From Paractinoplanes polyasparticus (lineage in GTDB: Bacteria; Actinomycetota; Actinomycetes; Mycobacteriales; Micromonosporaceae), in assembly GCF_019710575.1 (NCBI RefSeq), contig NZ_JAHWFK010000022.1, positions 1-64,000 on the forward strand: a stretch of DNA of 64,000 nucleotides, read 5' to 3'. This document shows, one piece after another, positions 45,617 through 53,468 of the stretch; positions within the stretch are counted from its first letter, which is position 1; each line of letters starts with the position of its first letter. The position numbers and the translations under genes are program-made. The notes beneath the pieces were generated by a model that was not told the DNA's origin, did not search any database, and saw nothing but the letters and a program-made list of their open reading frames with translations.

Positions 45617-46710
45617 ACAGGATGGGGCCGCGGGAGGCGTTTCTCGAACGGATCCGGCGCGGGGGAGTGGACCTCTCGCCGCGGCTGGCCGCGGCCTTCG
45701 CCGAGGTGCCGCGCGAGGTTTTCGTTCCCGACGGGTTCCAGCGGCGCGACGGCACCTGGGCCGAGCCGGCCGACGCCGATTTCCTCGAGCTCGTGTACGA
45801 CGACGACGTGCTGGTCACCAAGGTGGAGGGCCGCACGCCGGTCAGCTCGTCGAGCCAGCCGTCGCTGATGGCGTTGATGATCGAGGCGCTGGATGTGCGG
45901 CCGGGGCAGACGGTTCTCGAGATCGGGGCCGGCACCGGTTACAACGCGGCCCTGCTGGCCCGGCTGGGCGCGTCCGTGATCAGTGTGGATGTTCAGCAGG
46001 ACGTCGCCTCGCGGGCGCGTTCGGCGCTGGCGCGGGCGGGCATCGAGGGCGTACGGGTGGTGCTCGGCGACGGCTACCAGGGCATTCCCGGCGTACGGGT
46101 GGATCGGGTGATCGTCACGGTCGGTGTCGCCGGTGTCTCGCCGCGCTGGCTGGAGCAGCTGGACGGCACGCCGGACGGCGTGGTGGTGGTCCCGGTCGAG
46201 CACGCGGGCACCCACCCCGTCCTGCGGGTCACCCGGGACGGGCAGGCGCGCGTGGTCAGCCCGTCCAGCTTCATGACCGCGGCCGGACCGCTCACGGCCG
46301 CCCACCCGTTCCCGGCGCCGGCTCCGCCCCGCACGATCAAGCGCCTCGTCCCGTACGCCGAAAGCCGTTTCGACCCGCCGCTGGAGCCCCTCGTCTATCG
46401 CGACCTCTGGTACGCGGCCGGAGTCTGGCACCGGCGCGCCACCTACGCCGCCGTGCCCCGCCGCGAGCAGAACTGCCTCGTCCTGCTCGACGAGCAACGC
46501 ACGGGCGGCGCGGCCATCCTGCCCGACGGCAGCGTGGTTGCCGGGGGCGACGAGGCCAGCCGCTACGCCGCCGACGCGACCGCTGTGCTCGATCGCTGGC
46601 TCGACGCCGGACGCCCGCCGATGCAGGCGTGGCGGCTCAGTCTCGCGGCGGGCGGGGACCCGGACGCTCCGATCCTGCTGCCGTGCGGCTGGGAGCTCAC
46701 CAGCGGTTAG
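45610..46710 (+). CDS. Protein-L-isoaspartate O-methyltransferase-like enzyme
   Basis: A 366-residue SAM-dependent methyltransferase. The PIMT-type N-terminus PREVFVPDGF, the substrate loop TPVSSSSQPSLMALMIEAL, and motif I VLEIGAGTGYNAALLARLG are followed by VDVQQ, GDGYQGIPG (PIMT motif) and DRVIVTVG. Canonical PIMT is about 210-220 residues; here about 150 extra C-terminal residues follow, as in actinomycete long forms and in methyltransferases tied to peptide natural products. No precursor peptide gene was seen nearby. It overlaps the convergent phospholipase D gene by 14 nt. Confidence 0.85.
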   Translation: MVNRMGPREAFLERIRRGGVDLSPRLAAAFAEVPREVFVPDGFQRRDGTWAEPADADFLELVYDDDVLVTKVEGRTPVSSSSQPSLMALMIEALDVRPGQTVLEIGAGTGYNAALLARLGASVISVDVQQDVASRARSALARAGIEGVRVVLGDGYQGIPGVRVDRVIVTVGVAGVSPRWLEQLDGTPDGVVVVPVEHAGTHPVLRVTRDGQARVVSPSSFMTAAGPLTAAHPFPAPAPPRTIKRLVPYAESRFDPPLEPLVYRDLWYAAGVWHRRATYAAVPRREQNCLVLLDEQRTGGAAILPDGSVVAGGDEASRYAADATAVLDRWLDAGRPPMQAWRLSLAAGGDPDAPILLPCGWELTSG

Positions 46711-48271
46711 CCCACCGGTCGCGCCACGACCGCCCGTCCGGATCGTAGATCAGCCGGTAGGCCGGGGTCGCCCACCACCGATGGAACCAGGGCAGCTTCT
46801 CGGTCGAGTGCGGCATCAGCCGGCCCGGTGGGCGGGGCCCCTTCCGCCCCGAGTCGTGCCAGTCCTTCAGCCGGTCGGCGGCGGCGGTCATCTCCCGTAC
46901 GGCGTCCTCGGCGTCGAGCACGTCGAGATCCGCACGATCGAGATGCTCGCGCATCAGGGCGAGACGGAGCTCGCGCGGGAAACGACGGGCGCCGTCGCCC
47001 AGCCCGGCCGGGTCGCGCGGCTCCCGCTCGTCCGGCGTCTCGTCGAGGACCGCGTTGGAGAGCTCGCTGTCGTGGGTCCACGAGCGACGGTTGAAGTTGT
47101 CGCTGCCCACGCTGCACCACGTGTCGTCGACCACGCACACCTTGGCGTGCACGTAGATCGGCGTGCCGGCCTCGTTCTCGAGGTCGAAGACGTGCACGCG
47201 GTCGGGCGCGGCCCTCGAGCACAGCGAGATCGCCTTCTCGCGGCCGACCTGGTTCGGCGGCAGCGCGAACCGGCCGTCGACGTCGGGATACCGGGGGACC
47301 ACCGCGATCAGGTGCAGGTCGGGATTGGCCCGCAGCGCGTCGGCGAAGAGCCGGGCCACCTCGGTCGACCACAGATACTGGTCCTCGAGATAAATCAGCC
47401 GCCGGGCCCGCTTGACTGCCTTGGTATAGCCGCGGGCCACGGTCTGTTCGCCGTTGCGCGCGAAGTCGTACGTGGGGCGCATCGACGGATAGGTCCGCAG
47501 CGTCTGTACGGCCATCGGTCCGCACTCGGGCGGGTCGGGTGGCTGCGGCGGCAGGCGGTCGGCGCTCATGTCGGCGTGCTTCAACTTGTCGGTCACCGTC
47601 GAGATCGGACCGTGCTGGTCGAGATCGTCGGGTTCGTTCCACCGCTCCCGGAAGGTGAGGTCGAGCACCCCCACCACCGGTCCGCGCAGTTCGAGCTGCA
47701 CGTCGTGCCAGGGCGGATTCGGACCGTACGCCTTGGCCATGGCGACCGCCTGCGGGTCGCCGAGGTGGCGTTCGTCGTCGCGGCGACTGTGGCACAGGTC
47801 GATCCCGCCGGCGAAGGCGACATCGAGCTCGGGCCGGCCCGGGTGGCGCAGCACGACGAGTTTCTGGTGGTGCGAGCCGCCGCGACGCACCCGCTGGTCG
47901 AGCAGCACCTCGCCGCCGGCGGCCCGGATGTCGTCGCTGAGGGTGCGGTTCTCCTCCTCGCTGTACGCGAGCTTGTCGAGGTGGGACCGCCAGAGCAGAC
48001 CCTTCACGACCACCCCGCGCTTGGCCGCGGTCGAGAACAGCTCGGCGATGGTGGGGCCGTCGTCGCGCAGGAGTTCGTCGGGGTCGCCACGCCAGTCGGT
48101 GAAGAAGAGGTGGTCACCCTCGCGGAGGCTTTCCACCTCCGTTACCAGACGGTCAAAATATGTTTTGCCGTGAATCAGTGGCTTGGCCGCGTTTCCGGTG
48201 GACCAGGTGGGTATGGAGGAGTCCGGGTTGCCCCGCTCCTCCTGCGAGAGGAACCAGTCCGGCAGAGGCAC
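46697..48271 (-). CDS. Phospholipase D-family protein
   Basis: A 524-residue protein with two HKD motifs: GGSHHQKLVVLRHPG (first) and IYVHAKVCVVDDTWCSVGSDNFNRRSW (second, with HxKx4D and GSxN). PLD enzymes hydrolyse or transfer phosphodiesters through a phospho-His intermediate. There is no clear signal peptide (start VPLPDWFLSQEERGN at GTG 48271), so it appears cytosolic. It is divergent from the 42-residue membrane peptide gene. Cardiolipin synthase is less likely because the membrane N-terminus is missing. Confidence 0.88.
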   Translation of the reverse strand: MPLPDWFLSQEERGNPDSSIPTWSTGNAAKPLIHGKTYFDRLVTEVESLREGDHLFFTDWRGDPDELLRDDGPTIAELFSTAAKRGVVVKGLLWRSHLDKLAYSEEENRTLSDDIRAAGGEVLLDQRVRRGGSHHQKLVVLRHPGRPELDVAFAGGIDLCHSRRDDERHLGDPQAVAMAKAYGPNPPWHDVQLELRGPVVGVLDLTFRERWNEPDDLDQHGPISTVTDKLKHADMSADRLPPQPPDPPECGPMAVQTLRTYPSMRPTYDFARNGEQTVARGYTKAVKRARRLIYLEDQYLWSTEVARLFADALRANPDLHLIAVVPRYPDVDGRFALPPNQVGREKAISLCSRAAPDRVHVFDLENEAGTPIYVHAKVCVVDDTWCSVGSDNFNRRSWTHDSELSNAVLDETPDEREPRDPAGLGDGARRFPRELRLALMREHLDRADLDVLDAEDAVREMTAAADRLKDWHDSGRKGPRPPGRLMPHSTEKLPWFHRWWATPAYRLIYDPDGRSWRDRWANRW

Positions 48272-48351
48272 GCCCCCGAATGTAAGCCGCCGACACCGCT
48301 TGCGCACGCCGAGGAGCGTCGCGCCACGCCGCATCCGGAGGAGATCCATCC

Positions 48352-48480
48352 ATGAGCGCCGAGCCGATCACCGAAGTCGTGACCACCGCCGACCCCGCTG
48401 CCGCCGCCGAAAAGGGCCTGCTCATCGCGGTGCTGCTGCTCGTGCTGCTGGGCGTCGGCGCCATGCTGTTCATGGTGTAG
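48352..48480 (+). CDS. Single-transmembrane small protein, 42 residues
   Basis: ATG 48352 with a strong GGAGGAG ribosome site about 8-10 bp upstream. The peptide is an acidic/Ala N-terminus (MSAEPITEVVTTADPAAAAE) followed by one hydrophobic helix (GLLIAVLLLVLLGVGAMLF) and TAG. The ribosome site, GC-rich third positions and helix make a real gene likely. Its function is unknown, and it lies between two minus-strand genes. Confidence 0.65.
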   Translation: MSAEPITEVVTTADPAAAAEKGLLIAVLLLVLLGVGAMLFMV

Positions 48481-48486
48481 CCGTAC

Positions 48487-49683
48487 TCACAGCACCCATT
48501 CGTCGTTCCGGATGATCGTTACCGTGCCGTGCGGGCCACGGCCGGTGACCGTGATGCCCTCGCCGCCGATCACCACGTCGGTGTGCACGCTCGACATGTT
48601 CAGGCCGAGGGCGGCCCGCTCCTGCTCGGTCAGCGCGGCGGCGCCGTCGACCGCGAACGGGAAGCTCTGCCCCCACGCCACGTGACAAGCCGCGTTCTCG
48701 TCGAACAACATGTTGTGGAAGACCACGCCCGTACGGGCTATCCGGCTGTCCCGGTCGACCAGCGCCACCTCACCCAGGCTGCGGGCGCCCTCGTCCGTCT
48801 CGAGGTGGGCCCGCACGACCTCGGCCCCCTCGTCGGCCGACACCTCGGTGATGCGCCCGCCGGTCAGCGTCACCCGCAAACCGGTGATCACCTGGCCCGA
48901 GATCACCACGGGCCGGGTCACCCGCAGGACACCCTCGGCCCGGCGACGGTCGGGGCTGGTGAAGACCTCTTCGGTGGGGATGTTCGGCAGGTACGGGATG
49001 CCGGCCGCGTCGACCAGGCCGCCACCCGTCCACCGGCAGTCCGGCAGCAGGCCCACGGTCAGGTCGGTGCCCTCACCCCGGTAGCGCAGCTCGGTCAGGC
49101 TCAGCGCGTCGAGGCGGCGACCACGACCGGCGAGCACCTCCGACCGTTCCTGCCAGGCGGCCACCGGGTCGTCGAGGTCGAGCCGCATCGCCGTGCCGAC
49201 GGCCTTCCACAACCGGTCGACGTCGGGCTCGCCGAACACCTCGCGGGCCCAGCCCGGGTTGGGGGCGCCCACCACCGTCCAGCGCATGCCGCCGAAGACC
49301 GCCCGGCGCATGGCCTGAGCCTCCTCGGTGGGGGAGGCGGCCACGCGGGCCGGGTCGAGACCGTCGAGCAGATGCGGGTCGGCCTCGCCGAGCAGCCGGA
49401 TCCACGCGACGCCCGCCCGCTGCCACTCGTCGATGCGGGTCAGGGCCCAGGGGCGTACGGCGGAAAGCTCTTCGACGCTCGCATGGGTCACCGCCGACCG
49501 GCGCATCGGGCCGTCGCTCCACACCGGCTCGACCCAGGCCGCGCCGGCCGCGTACGCCGCCTCGGTGACCGCCCGGGCGATCTCCAGATGGGCCGTGTCG
49601 GTGTGCAGGACCACGCCCTGACCCGGCTGAACATTGATGCCGCCCCGGACGACAAGCTCCGCGAATCGCTCGATCAGCGCCAT
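48487..49683 (-). CDS. M29-family aminopeptidase
   Basis: A 398-residue metallo-aminopeptidase (AmpS/PepS type). Metal-binding segments characteristic of M29 are visible: PNIPTEEVFTSPDR (Glu), SLGEVALVDRDS (Glu), NMLFDENAACHVAWG (His) and SSVHTDVVIGG (His and Asp). The chosen start MALIERFAELVVRGGINVQPGQ at ATG 49683 matches family N-termini. It removes N-terminal residues from peptides in the cytosol. It shares an 83-bp divergent promoter region with the SEC-C protein gene. Confidence 0.92.
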   Translation of the reverse strand: MALIERFAELVVRGGINVQPGQGVVLHTDTAHLEIARAVTEAAYAAGAAWVEPVWSDGPMRRSAVTHASVEELSAVRPWALTRIDEWQRAGVAWIRLLGEADPHLLDGLDPARVAASPTEEAQAMRRAVFGGMRWTVVGAPNPGWAREVFGEPDVDRLWKAVGTAMRLDLDDPVAAWQERSEVLAGRGRRLDALSLTELRYRGEGTDLTVGLLPDCRWTGGGLVDAAGIPYLPNIPTEEVFTSPDRRRAEGVLRVTRPVVISGQVITGLRVTLTGGRITEVSADEGAEVVRAHLETDEGARSLGEVALVDRDSRIARTGVVFHNMLFDENAACHVAWGQSFPFAVDGAAALTEQERAALGLNMSSVHTDVVIGGEGITVTGRGPHGTVTIIRNDEWVL

Positions 49684-49766
49684 GCGGAGCAGGTTAGATG
49701 CTTCGGGCAGTTTTCGGAGCCCCGCGTTCGGGGGGTCGTAAGTGAGACTCAGATCAACAGCCACAG

Positions 49767-50795
49767 ATGCACAAGTCGCAGTACATTGACGGCGTGTCGA
49801 CTAAAACGGTGCTGACCAGCGCAGACCTAGAAGAGATCCGGCAGACCGCCCTGGGCGCGGCCAACCCCCTCGGCGTAGCAGCCGACGTGGCCGACGCGGT
49901 GGAGACCGGCCGCCTCGAAGACCCGGAGGACGCCGGCCAGGCCCTGACGCTGGCCGCCGAGATCGCGGAGAGCCGTTCGAAGCTCGACGCCGCCCTCCGC
50001 TACGCCGACCGCGCCATCGAGGCGTTCGGTGACCGCGACGACAGCCAGGTCGCCAACACCCGCGCCGTCCGCGCCCGCATCCTGTTCCGGGCCGGCCGCG
50101 ACGACGAGGCCGCGGCCGAGCTCGACGCCCTGCGCCCCCAGCTGACCACGCAGCCCGACGCGGCCGCGTTCATCACGGCCGCGCTGGTCGTCGGCAAGCG
50201 CTCCCGCCAGGCCGAGGAATGGCTGACCGAGGCGGTCAAGCTGTCCCTGGCCGAGCGGGCCGCGACGCCCGGTGAGCCCGACGAGCCGGCCAGCGCCGAC
50301 GACGCCGGCACGCTGTTCTTCCTGTTGCAGCAGCGGCACCGCCTCCGCCACGCCCTCGGCCTGCAGCACGACCACCACGACAACCTGGCCGAGCGCCTCG
50401 AGACCAGGCTGGCCAACGCCGGCGCCGCCCCCGCGGCCGCCGCCACCACCGAGCTCGTGTTCTGGCCCCAGGCCGAGTTCGACAGCCTGCTCAAGCAGTG
50501 GCCGGCCCTGGCCGAGCAGTACGGCGCCGACTGGGACGAGCACCGCGCCCGCCTCGAGAAGGAGCTGGTCCGCCTCACCGGCACCGGCCGCACCGGCCTG
50601 GCCGTCCTCCCGGCCACGGTCGACGGCCTGTCGAAGCACGGCGACCCGGCCGAGGCCGGCACCCGCACCGCGTACGCCCGGGAACTGACCACGGCCCCCA
50701 ACCAGATTCCCTGGCCCCCGGAGCGCAACGGCGCCTGCTGGTGCGGCTCGGGCCTCAAATACAAGAAGGACTGCCTGCCCCGCTCGCGCGCCTGA
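49767..50795 (+). CDS. TPR-like protein with C-terminal SEC-C zinc-binding motif
   Basis: About 342 residues (ATG 49767; GTG 49794 is an alternative). An N-terminal helical repeat region resembles TPR (GQALTLAAEIAESRSKLDAAL, ANTRAVRARILFRAGRDDEAAAEL). The end is RNGACWCGSGLKYKKDC, the SEC-C metal-binding motif CxCGSGxKYKxC found at the tail of SecA and in many stand-alone proteins. The middle has an Ala-rich linker. The role is probably protein interaction; the partner is unknown. A strong terminator follows. Confidence 0.8.
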   Translation: MHKSQYIDGVSTKTVLTSADLEEIRQTALGAANPLGVAADVADAVETGRLEDPEDAGQALTLAAEIAESRSKLDAALRYADRAIEAFGDRDDSQVANTRAVRARILFRAGRDDEAAAELDALRPQLTTQPDAAAFITAALVVGKRSRQAEEWLTEAVKLSLAERAATPGEPDEPASADDAGTLFFLLQQRHRLRHALGLQHDHHDNLAERLETRLANAGAAPAAAATTELVFWPQAEFDSLLKQWPALAEQYGADWDEHRARLEKELVRLTGTGRTGLAVLPATVDGLSKHGDPAEAGTRTAYARELTTAPNQIPWPPERNGACWCGSGLKYKKDCLPRSRA

Positions 50796-50807
50796 CCTCC
50801 GTACCGA

Positions 50808-50843
50808 AAAGGCCCCGCCCGGAAATTCCGAGCGGGGCCTTTC
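50808..50843. terminator. Bidirectional intrinsic terminator
   Basis: AAAGGCCCCGC (50808-50818) and GCGGGGCCTTT (50833-50843) form an 11-bp stem with A and T tails on both sides, between the convergent SEC-C gene and pirin gene. Confidence 0.9.
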
Positions 50844-50853
50844 GCATGGCTGA

Positions 50854-51822
50854 TCAGTCGGTGTGGGGAACGCGCTCGGCCGGGATGACGCCGAGGCGGC
50901 CCTTCTGGAAGTCCTCGAAGGCCTGCTTGAGCTCGGCCTGCGTGTTCATCACGAACGGGCCGTAATGGGCCACCGGCTCGCGGATCGGGCGGCCGCCCAT
51001 GATGAACAGCTCCATGGCCGGGATGTTGGAATCCTGGGTGGCGTCGGCCGTCACCCGGATCGCGTCGCCCTTGCCGTGACTCGCCAGCTGCCCGATCTGG
51101 ATCGGCCGCTGCTCGGCGCCGACCGTGCCCCGGCCGGCCAGCACGTACACCAGCGCGTTGTACTCGGGCTGCCAGGGCAGGTCGAGCTGGGCGCCCGGCT
51201 GCAACGTCACGTGGGCCAGGTTGATCGGCGTGAACGTGGAGCCCGGCCCGGCGTGCCCGCCGACCTCACCCGCGATGACCCGGATCAGGCTGCCCCCGTC
51301 GGACGTGGTGAGCAGCCCCGCCTCGCGCCCACGGATGTCCTGGTACTTCGGCGTGATCATCTTGGCCGCCCGGGGCAGGTTGACCCACAGCTGCAGCCCG
51401 TGGAACAGCCCACCGCTGGTCACCAGATGCTCCGGCGGCGCCTCGATGTGCAGAATGCCCTGCCCCGCGGTCATCCACTGGGTGTCCCCGTTGGCGATGG
51501 TGCCCCCGCTACCCAGCGAGTCCTGATGGTCCATGATCCCGTCGATCATGTAAGTCACCGTCTCGAACCCCCGGTGCGGGTGCCAGGGGGTCCCCTTCGG
51601 CTCTCCGGGCGCATAGTCGACCTCACCCATCTGGTCGAGGTGGATGAACGGGTCGAGCTCGTTCAGCGGCACCCCGGCGAAGGCGCGGCGCACCGGGAAG
51701 CCCTCGCCCTCGTAACCGCTGGGTGCGGTGGTCAGGCGGCGGACGGGACGGAAGCTGGTGCTCGGGTCGAGCTGCGGCACCCGCGGCAGGACCAGAACGT
51801 CGTCGACGGTAATGGCGGGCAT
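50854..51822 (-). CDS. Pirin family protein
   Basis: A 322-residue bicupin. The N-terminal metal site shows DPFIHLDQMG, GTPWHPHRGFETVTYMIDG (His/His) and AGQGILHIEAP (His, Glu). The C-terminal half is a pirin_C domain (VIAGEVGGHAGPGSTFTP, VYVLAGRG, FIMGGRPIREPVAHYGPFVMNT). Bacterial pirins include quercetin-dioxygenase-like enzymes and redox-responsive regulators. The ATG has a GGAGG site 8 bp upstream. The promoter carries the same TTTCA-N4-TGAAA operator as the MarR gene that follows at higher coordinates, so MarR control is likely. Confidence 0.92.
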   Translation of the reverse strand: MPAITVDDVLVLPRVPQLDPSTSFRPVRRLTTAPSGYEGEGFPVRRAFAGVPLNELDPFIHLDQMGEVDYAPGEPKGTPWHPHRGFETVTYMIDGIMDHQDSLGSGGTIANGDTQWMTAGQGILHIEAPPEHLVTSGGLFHGLQLWVNLPRAAKMITPKYQDIRGREAGLLTTSDGGSLIRVIAGEVGGHAGPGSTFTPINLAHVTLQPGAQLDLPWQPEYNALVYVLAGRGTVGAEQRPIQIGQLASHGKGDAIRVTADATQDSNIPAMELFIMGGRPIREPVAHYGPFVMNTQAELKQAFEDFQKGRLGVIPAERVPHTD

Positions 51823-51860
51823 GGCAGGCCTCCAGGCTTGGACTGGCTACACCGTAACTC

Positions 51861-51874
51861 TTTCAAAACTGAAA
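51861..51874. promoter_or_regulatory. Candidate MarR operator upstream of pirin
   Basis: TTTCA-AAAC-TGAAA is an inverted repeat within a block almost identical to the one before the MarR gene at 52353. On the pirin strand the TTGAAA arm could be part of the -35 region, so binding would repress. Confidence 0.6.
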
Positions 51875-51912
51875 TACCAGGGTGAGGCGAACCTCGTCCG
51901 GGCCGGCCGATG

Positions 51913-52353
51913 TCAGGCCTTGCGGACCTTGTCGAAGACTCGGTGGATCACGGCCAGCTCGTCGGGGTCGAGGCGGTCGATGAAGCTGTCCCGGACGGTG
52001 ATCAGGTGCATGGGGGCGGCGGCCTCGAGGGCGGCCATGCCCTCGTCGGTCAGCACGGCCTCCTGGCCGCGGCCGTCCTCGGGGCAGGGCTGCTTGCGGA
52101 CCAGGCCGCGCTTGACCATCGAGCTGATCTGGTAGGTGATGCGGCTGGGGGAGAAGACCAGCCGGCTGGCCAGCTCGCCCATGCGCAGGCGGCGTTCCGG
52201 GGCCTCGGAGAGGGTGACCATCACGTGGTAGTCGTTCATGCTGAGGCCGGTCTGCGCGCGGAGGTCGTCTTCGAGGTGGGTGTGCAGCGCCCACGAGCTT
52301 TCGACGAAGCTGCGCCAGGCGAGCTGTTGGCTCTCGGTCAGCGGGTCGGCCAT
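51913..52353 (-). CDS. MarR-family transcriptional regulator
   Basis: A 146-residue winged-helix regulator. The DNA-recognition region is RRLRMGELASRLVFSPSRITYQISSMVKRGLV, followed by the wing CPEDGRGQEAVLTDEGMAALE. The ATG at 52353 lies 16 bp from the operator TTTCA-N4-TGAAA at 52370-52383. A second copy lies before pirin 90 bp downstream, so it probably represses itself and pirin and responds to a phenolic or oxidising signal (family knowledge, not shown here). Confidence 0.9.
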   Translation of the reverse strand: MADPLTESQQLAWRSFVESSWALHTHLEDDLRAQTGLSMNDYHVMVTLSEAPERRLRMGELASRLVFSPSRITYQISSMVKRGLVRKQPCPEDGRGQEAVLTDEGMAALEAAAPMHLITVRDSFIDRLDPDELAVIHRVFDKVRKA

Positions 52354-52369
52354 GGAAGAACGATAACTC

Positions 52370-52383
52370 TTTCAAATCTGAAA
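52370..52383. promoter_or_regulatory. Candidate MarR operator upstream of marR
   Basis: TTTCA-AATC-TGAAA inverted repeat. The surrounding block (TAACTCTTTCAAA then CTGAAATA) differs from the pirin copy at one internal base. Confidence 0.6.
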
Positions 52384-52399
52384 TAACAAGTGCCGCCGG

Positions 52400-52858
52400 T
52401 CACGCCGGTTCCGGGCGGTGGGCGCCGAGCAGCTTGGCCAGCAGGGCCTCGAGCTGGCGGCGCTCGGCGGCGCTGAGGGCGGTCAGCAGCTCGTCCTGGA
52501 CGACGTCGGTGTGCTTCTGGAGCTCGTCCAGGTAGCGGCGGCCGTCGCCGGTGAGGGTGACGACGTTGCGGCGGCGGTCGGCCGGGTCGGGTGCGCGGCC
52601 GACGCGACGGTCCTCCTCGAGCCGGTTCAGGATGCCGTTGACGTCGTTGCGGTCGAGGCCCAGGCGCCGGCCGATGTCGGCCTGGCTCAGTGGCCCGCAT
52701 TCCTCGAGCGCGGCCAGGACGGCGAAGTCGGCGCGGGCGCTCAGCTTCATCCGCCGGGCGAACAGCCGCGCGCCGAGGGTCGACACCTTGTTCGCCTGCC
52801 AGCTGGCCAGCGCGCGCAGCCGGGCCGGTGGCTGCGGTGTGTCGTCCGTCTCGGGCAT
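52400..52858 (-). CDS. MarR-family transcriptional regulator (second)
   Basis: A 152-residue MarR protein. The HTH is CGPLSQADIGRRLGLDRNDVNGILNRLEEDRRVGR and the wing APDPADRRRNVVTLTGDGRRYLDEL. It is divergent from the SDR gene. Three 15-bp GTTGG-N5-CCAAC palindromes fill the 93-bp gap, one of which falls between a TAGGAT -10-like box and the upstream region of this gene. It is likely an autorepressor that also controls the SDR. Confidence 0.9.
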   Translation of the reverse strand: MPETDDTPQPPARLRALASWQANKVSTLGARLFARRMKLSARADFAVLAALEECGPLSQADIGRRLGLDRNDVNGILNRLEEDRRVGRAPDPADRRRNVVTLTGDGRRYLDELQKHTDVVQDELLTALSAAERRQLEALLAKLLGAHRPEPA

Positions 52859-52873
52859 CCCGTCATCCTAGCC

Positions 52874-52930
52874 GTTGGCCGGACCAACAGTAAGTGCTAC
52901 GTTGGCCAAACCAACGTTGGTTTGACCAAC
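52874..52930. promoter_or_regulatory. Three GTTGG-N5-CCAAC operators between marR and SDR genes
   Basis: 15-bp near-palindromes at 52874-52888, 52901-52915 and 52916-52930, all with perfect GTTGG/CCAAC arms. The last two abut; the first is one and a half turns away. They lie in the divergent promoter region of the second MarR regulator. Confidence 0.75.
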
Positions 52931-52951
52931 GAATTGCGACGGAGGAGTGCC

Positions 52952-53461
52952 ATGTCGGCTGGCCGGCGAGTTCTGATCCCGGGCGGCACCGGAGGAGTCG
53001 GTGAGGGCGTCGTCCGCGCCTGTCTGGCCGCCGGCGCCCAGGTTGTCGTGCCCACCCGGAGCGAGCGGCGAGCGGCGGAGTTCCGGCGGATCCTCGGCGC
53101 TGCCGCGAGCGACCGGCTGCAGGTCGTCGTGCACGACTACACGACTTTGGAGGGGGCCGAGCGGCTGGTGGCCGGGTTGGGCGAGCCGCTCGACGACGTC
53201 GTCGCCCCGATCGGCGGGTACTGGGGCGGGCGCCCGCTCCAGGCGATCGACGCGGCGGACCGGCAGCGCGTCTTCGCCCTGGTTCTCGGGCCCGTACGCA
53301 CCCGATCGGCCGGCGACGCCCCTCCCGGCTGGATCTCGGCCGACCTCATCGGCGAGGTCGCCGTCGCGGTCTCGGCGAGCGCGGAGCCCGGCCGCGAGAT
53401 CCGCCTGCCCGACTCGGCGGCGGCCGCGAAGGTCCTGGACCTGCTGCGCGGCCGCGGCTGA
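52952..53461 (+). CDS. SDR-family oxidoreductase with a missing catalytic core
   Basis: A 169-residue protein. The N-terminus VLIPGGTGGVGEGVVRACLAAG is a Rossmann TGxxxGxG variant, and the C-terminus ALVLGPVRTRSAGDAPPGWISADLIGEVAV is the normal end of a short-chain dehydrogenase. The central about 70 residues, which carry the Ser and YxxxK catalytic residues, are absent: AADRQRVF runs straight into ALVLGPV. The reading frame is kept. It is probably inactive or a recent in-frame deletion. A GGAGGAG ribosome site precedes ATG 52952. Confidence 0.7.
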   Translation: MSAGRRVLIPGGTGGVGEGVVRACLAAGAQVVVPTRSERRAAEFRRILGAAASDRLQVVVHDYTTLEGAERLVAGLGEPLDDVVAPIGGYWGGRPLQAIDAADRQRVFALVLGPVRTRSAGDAPPGWISADLIGEVAVAVSASAEPGREIRLPDSAAAAKVLDLLRGRG

Positions 53462-53468
53462 AGCCCGG

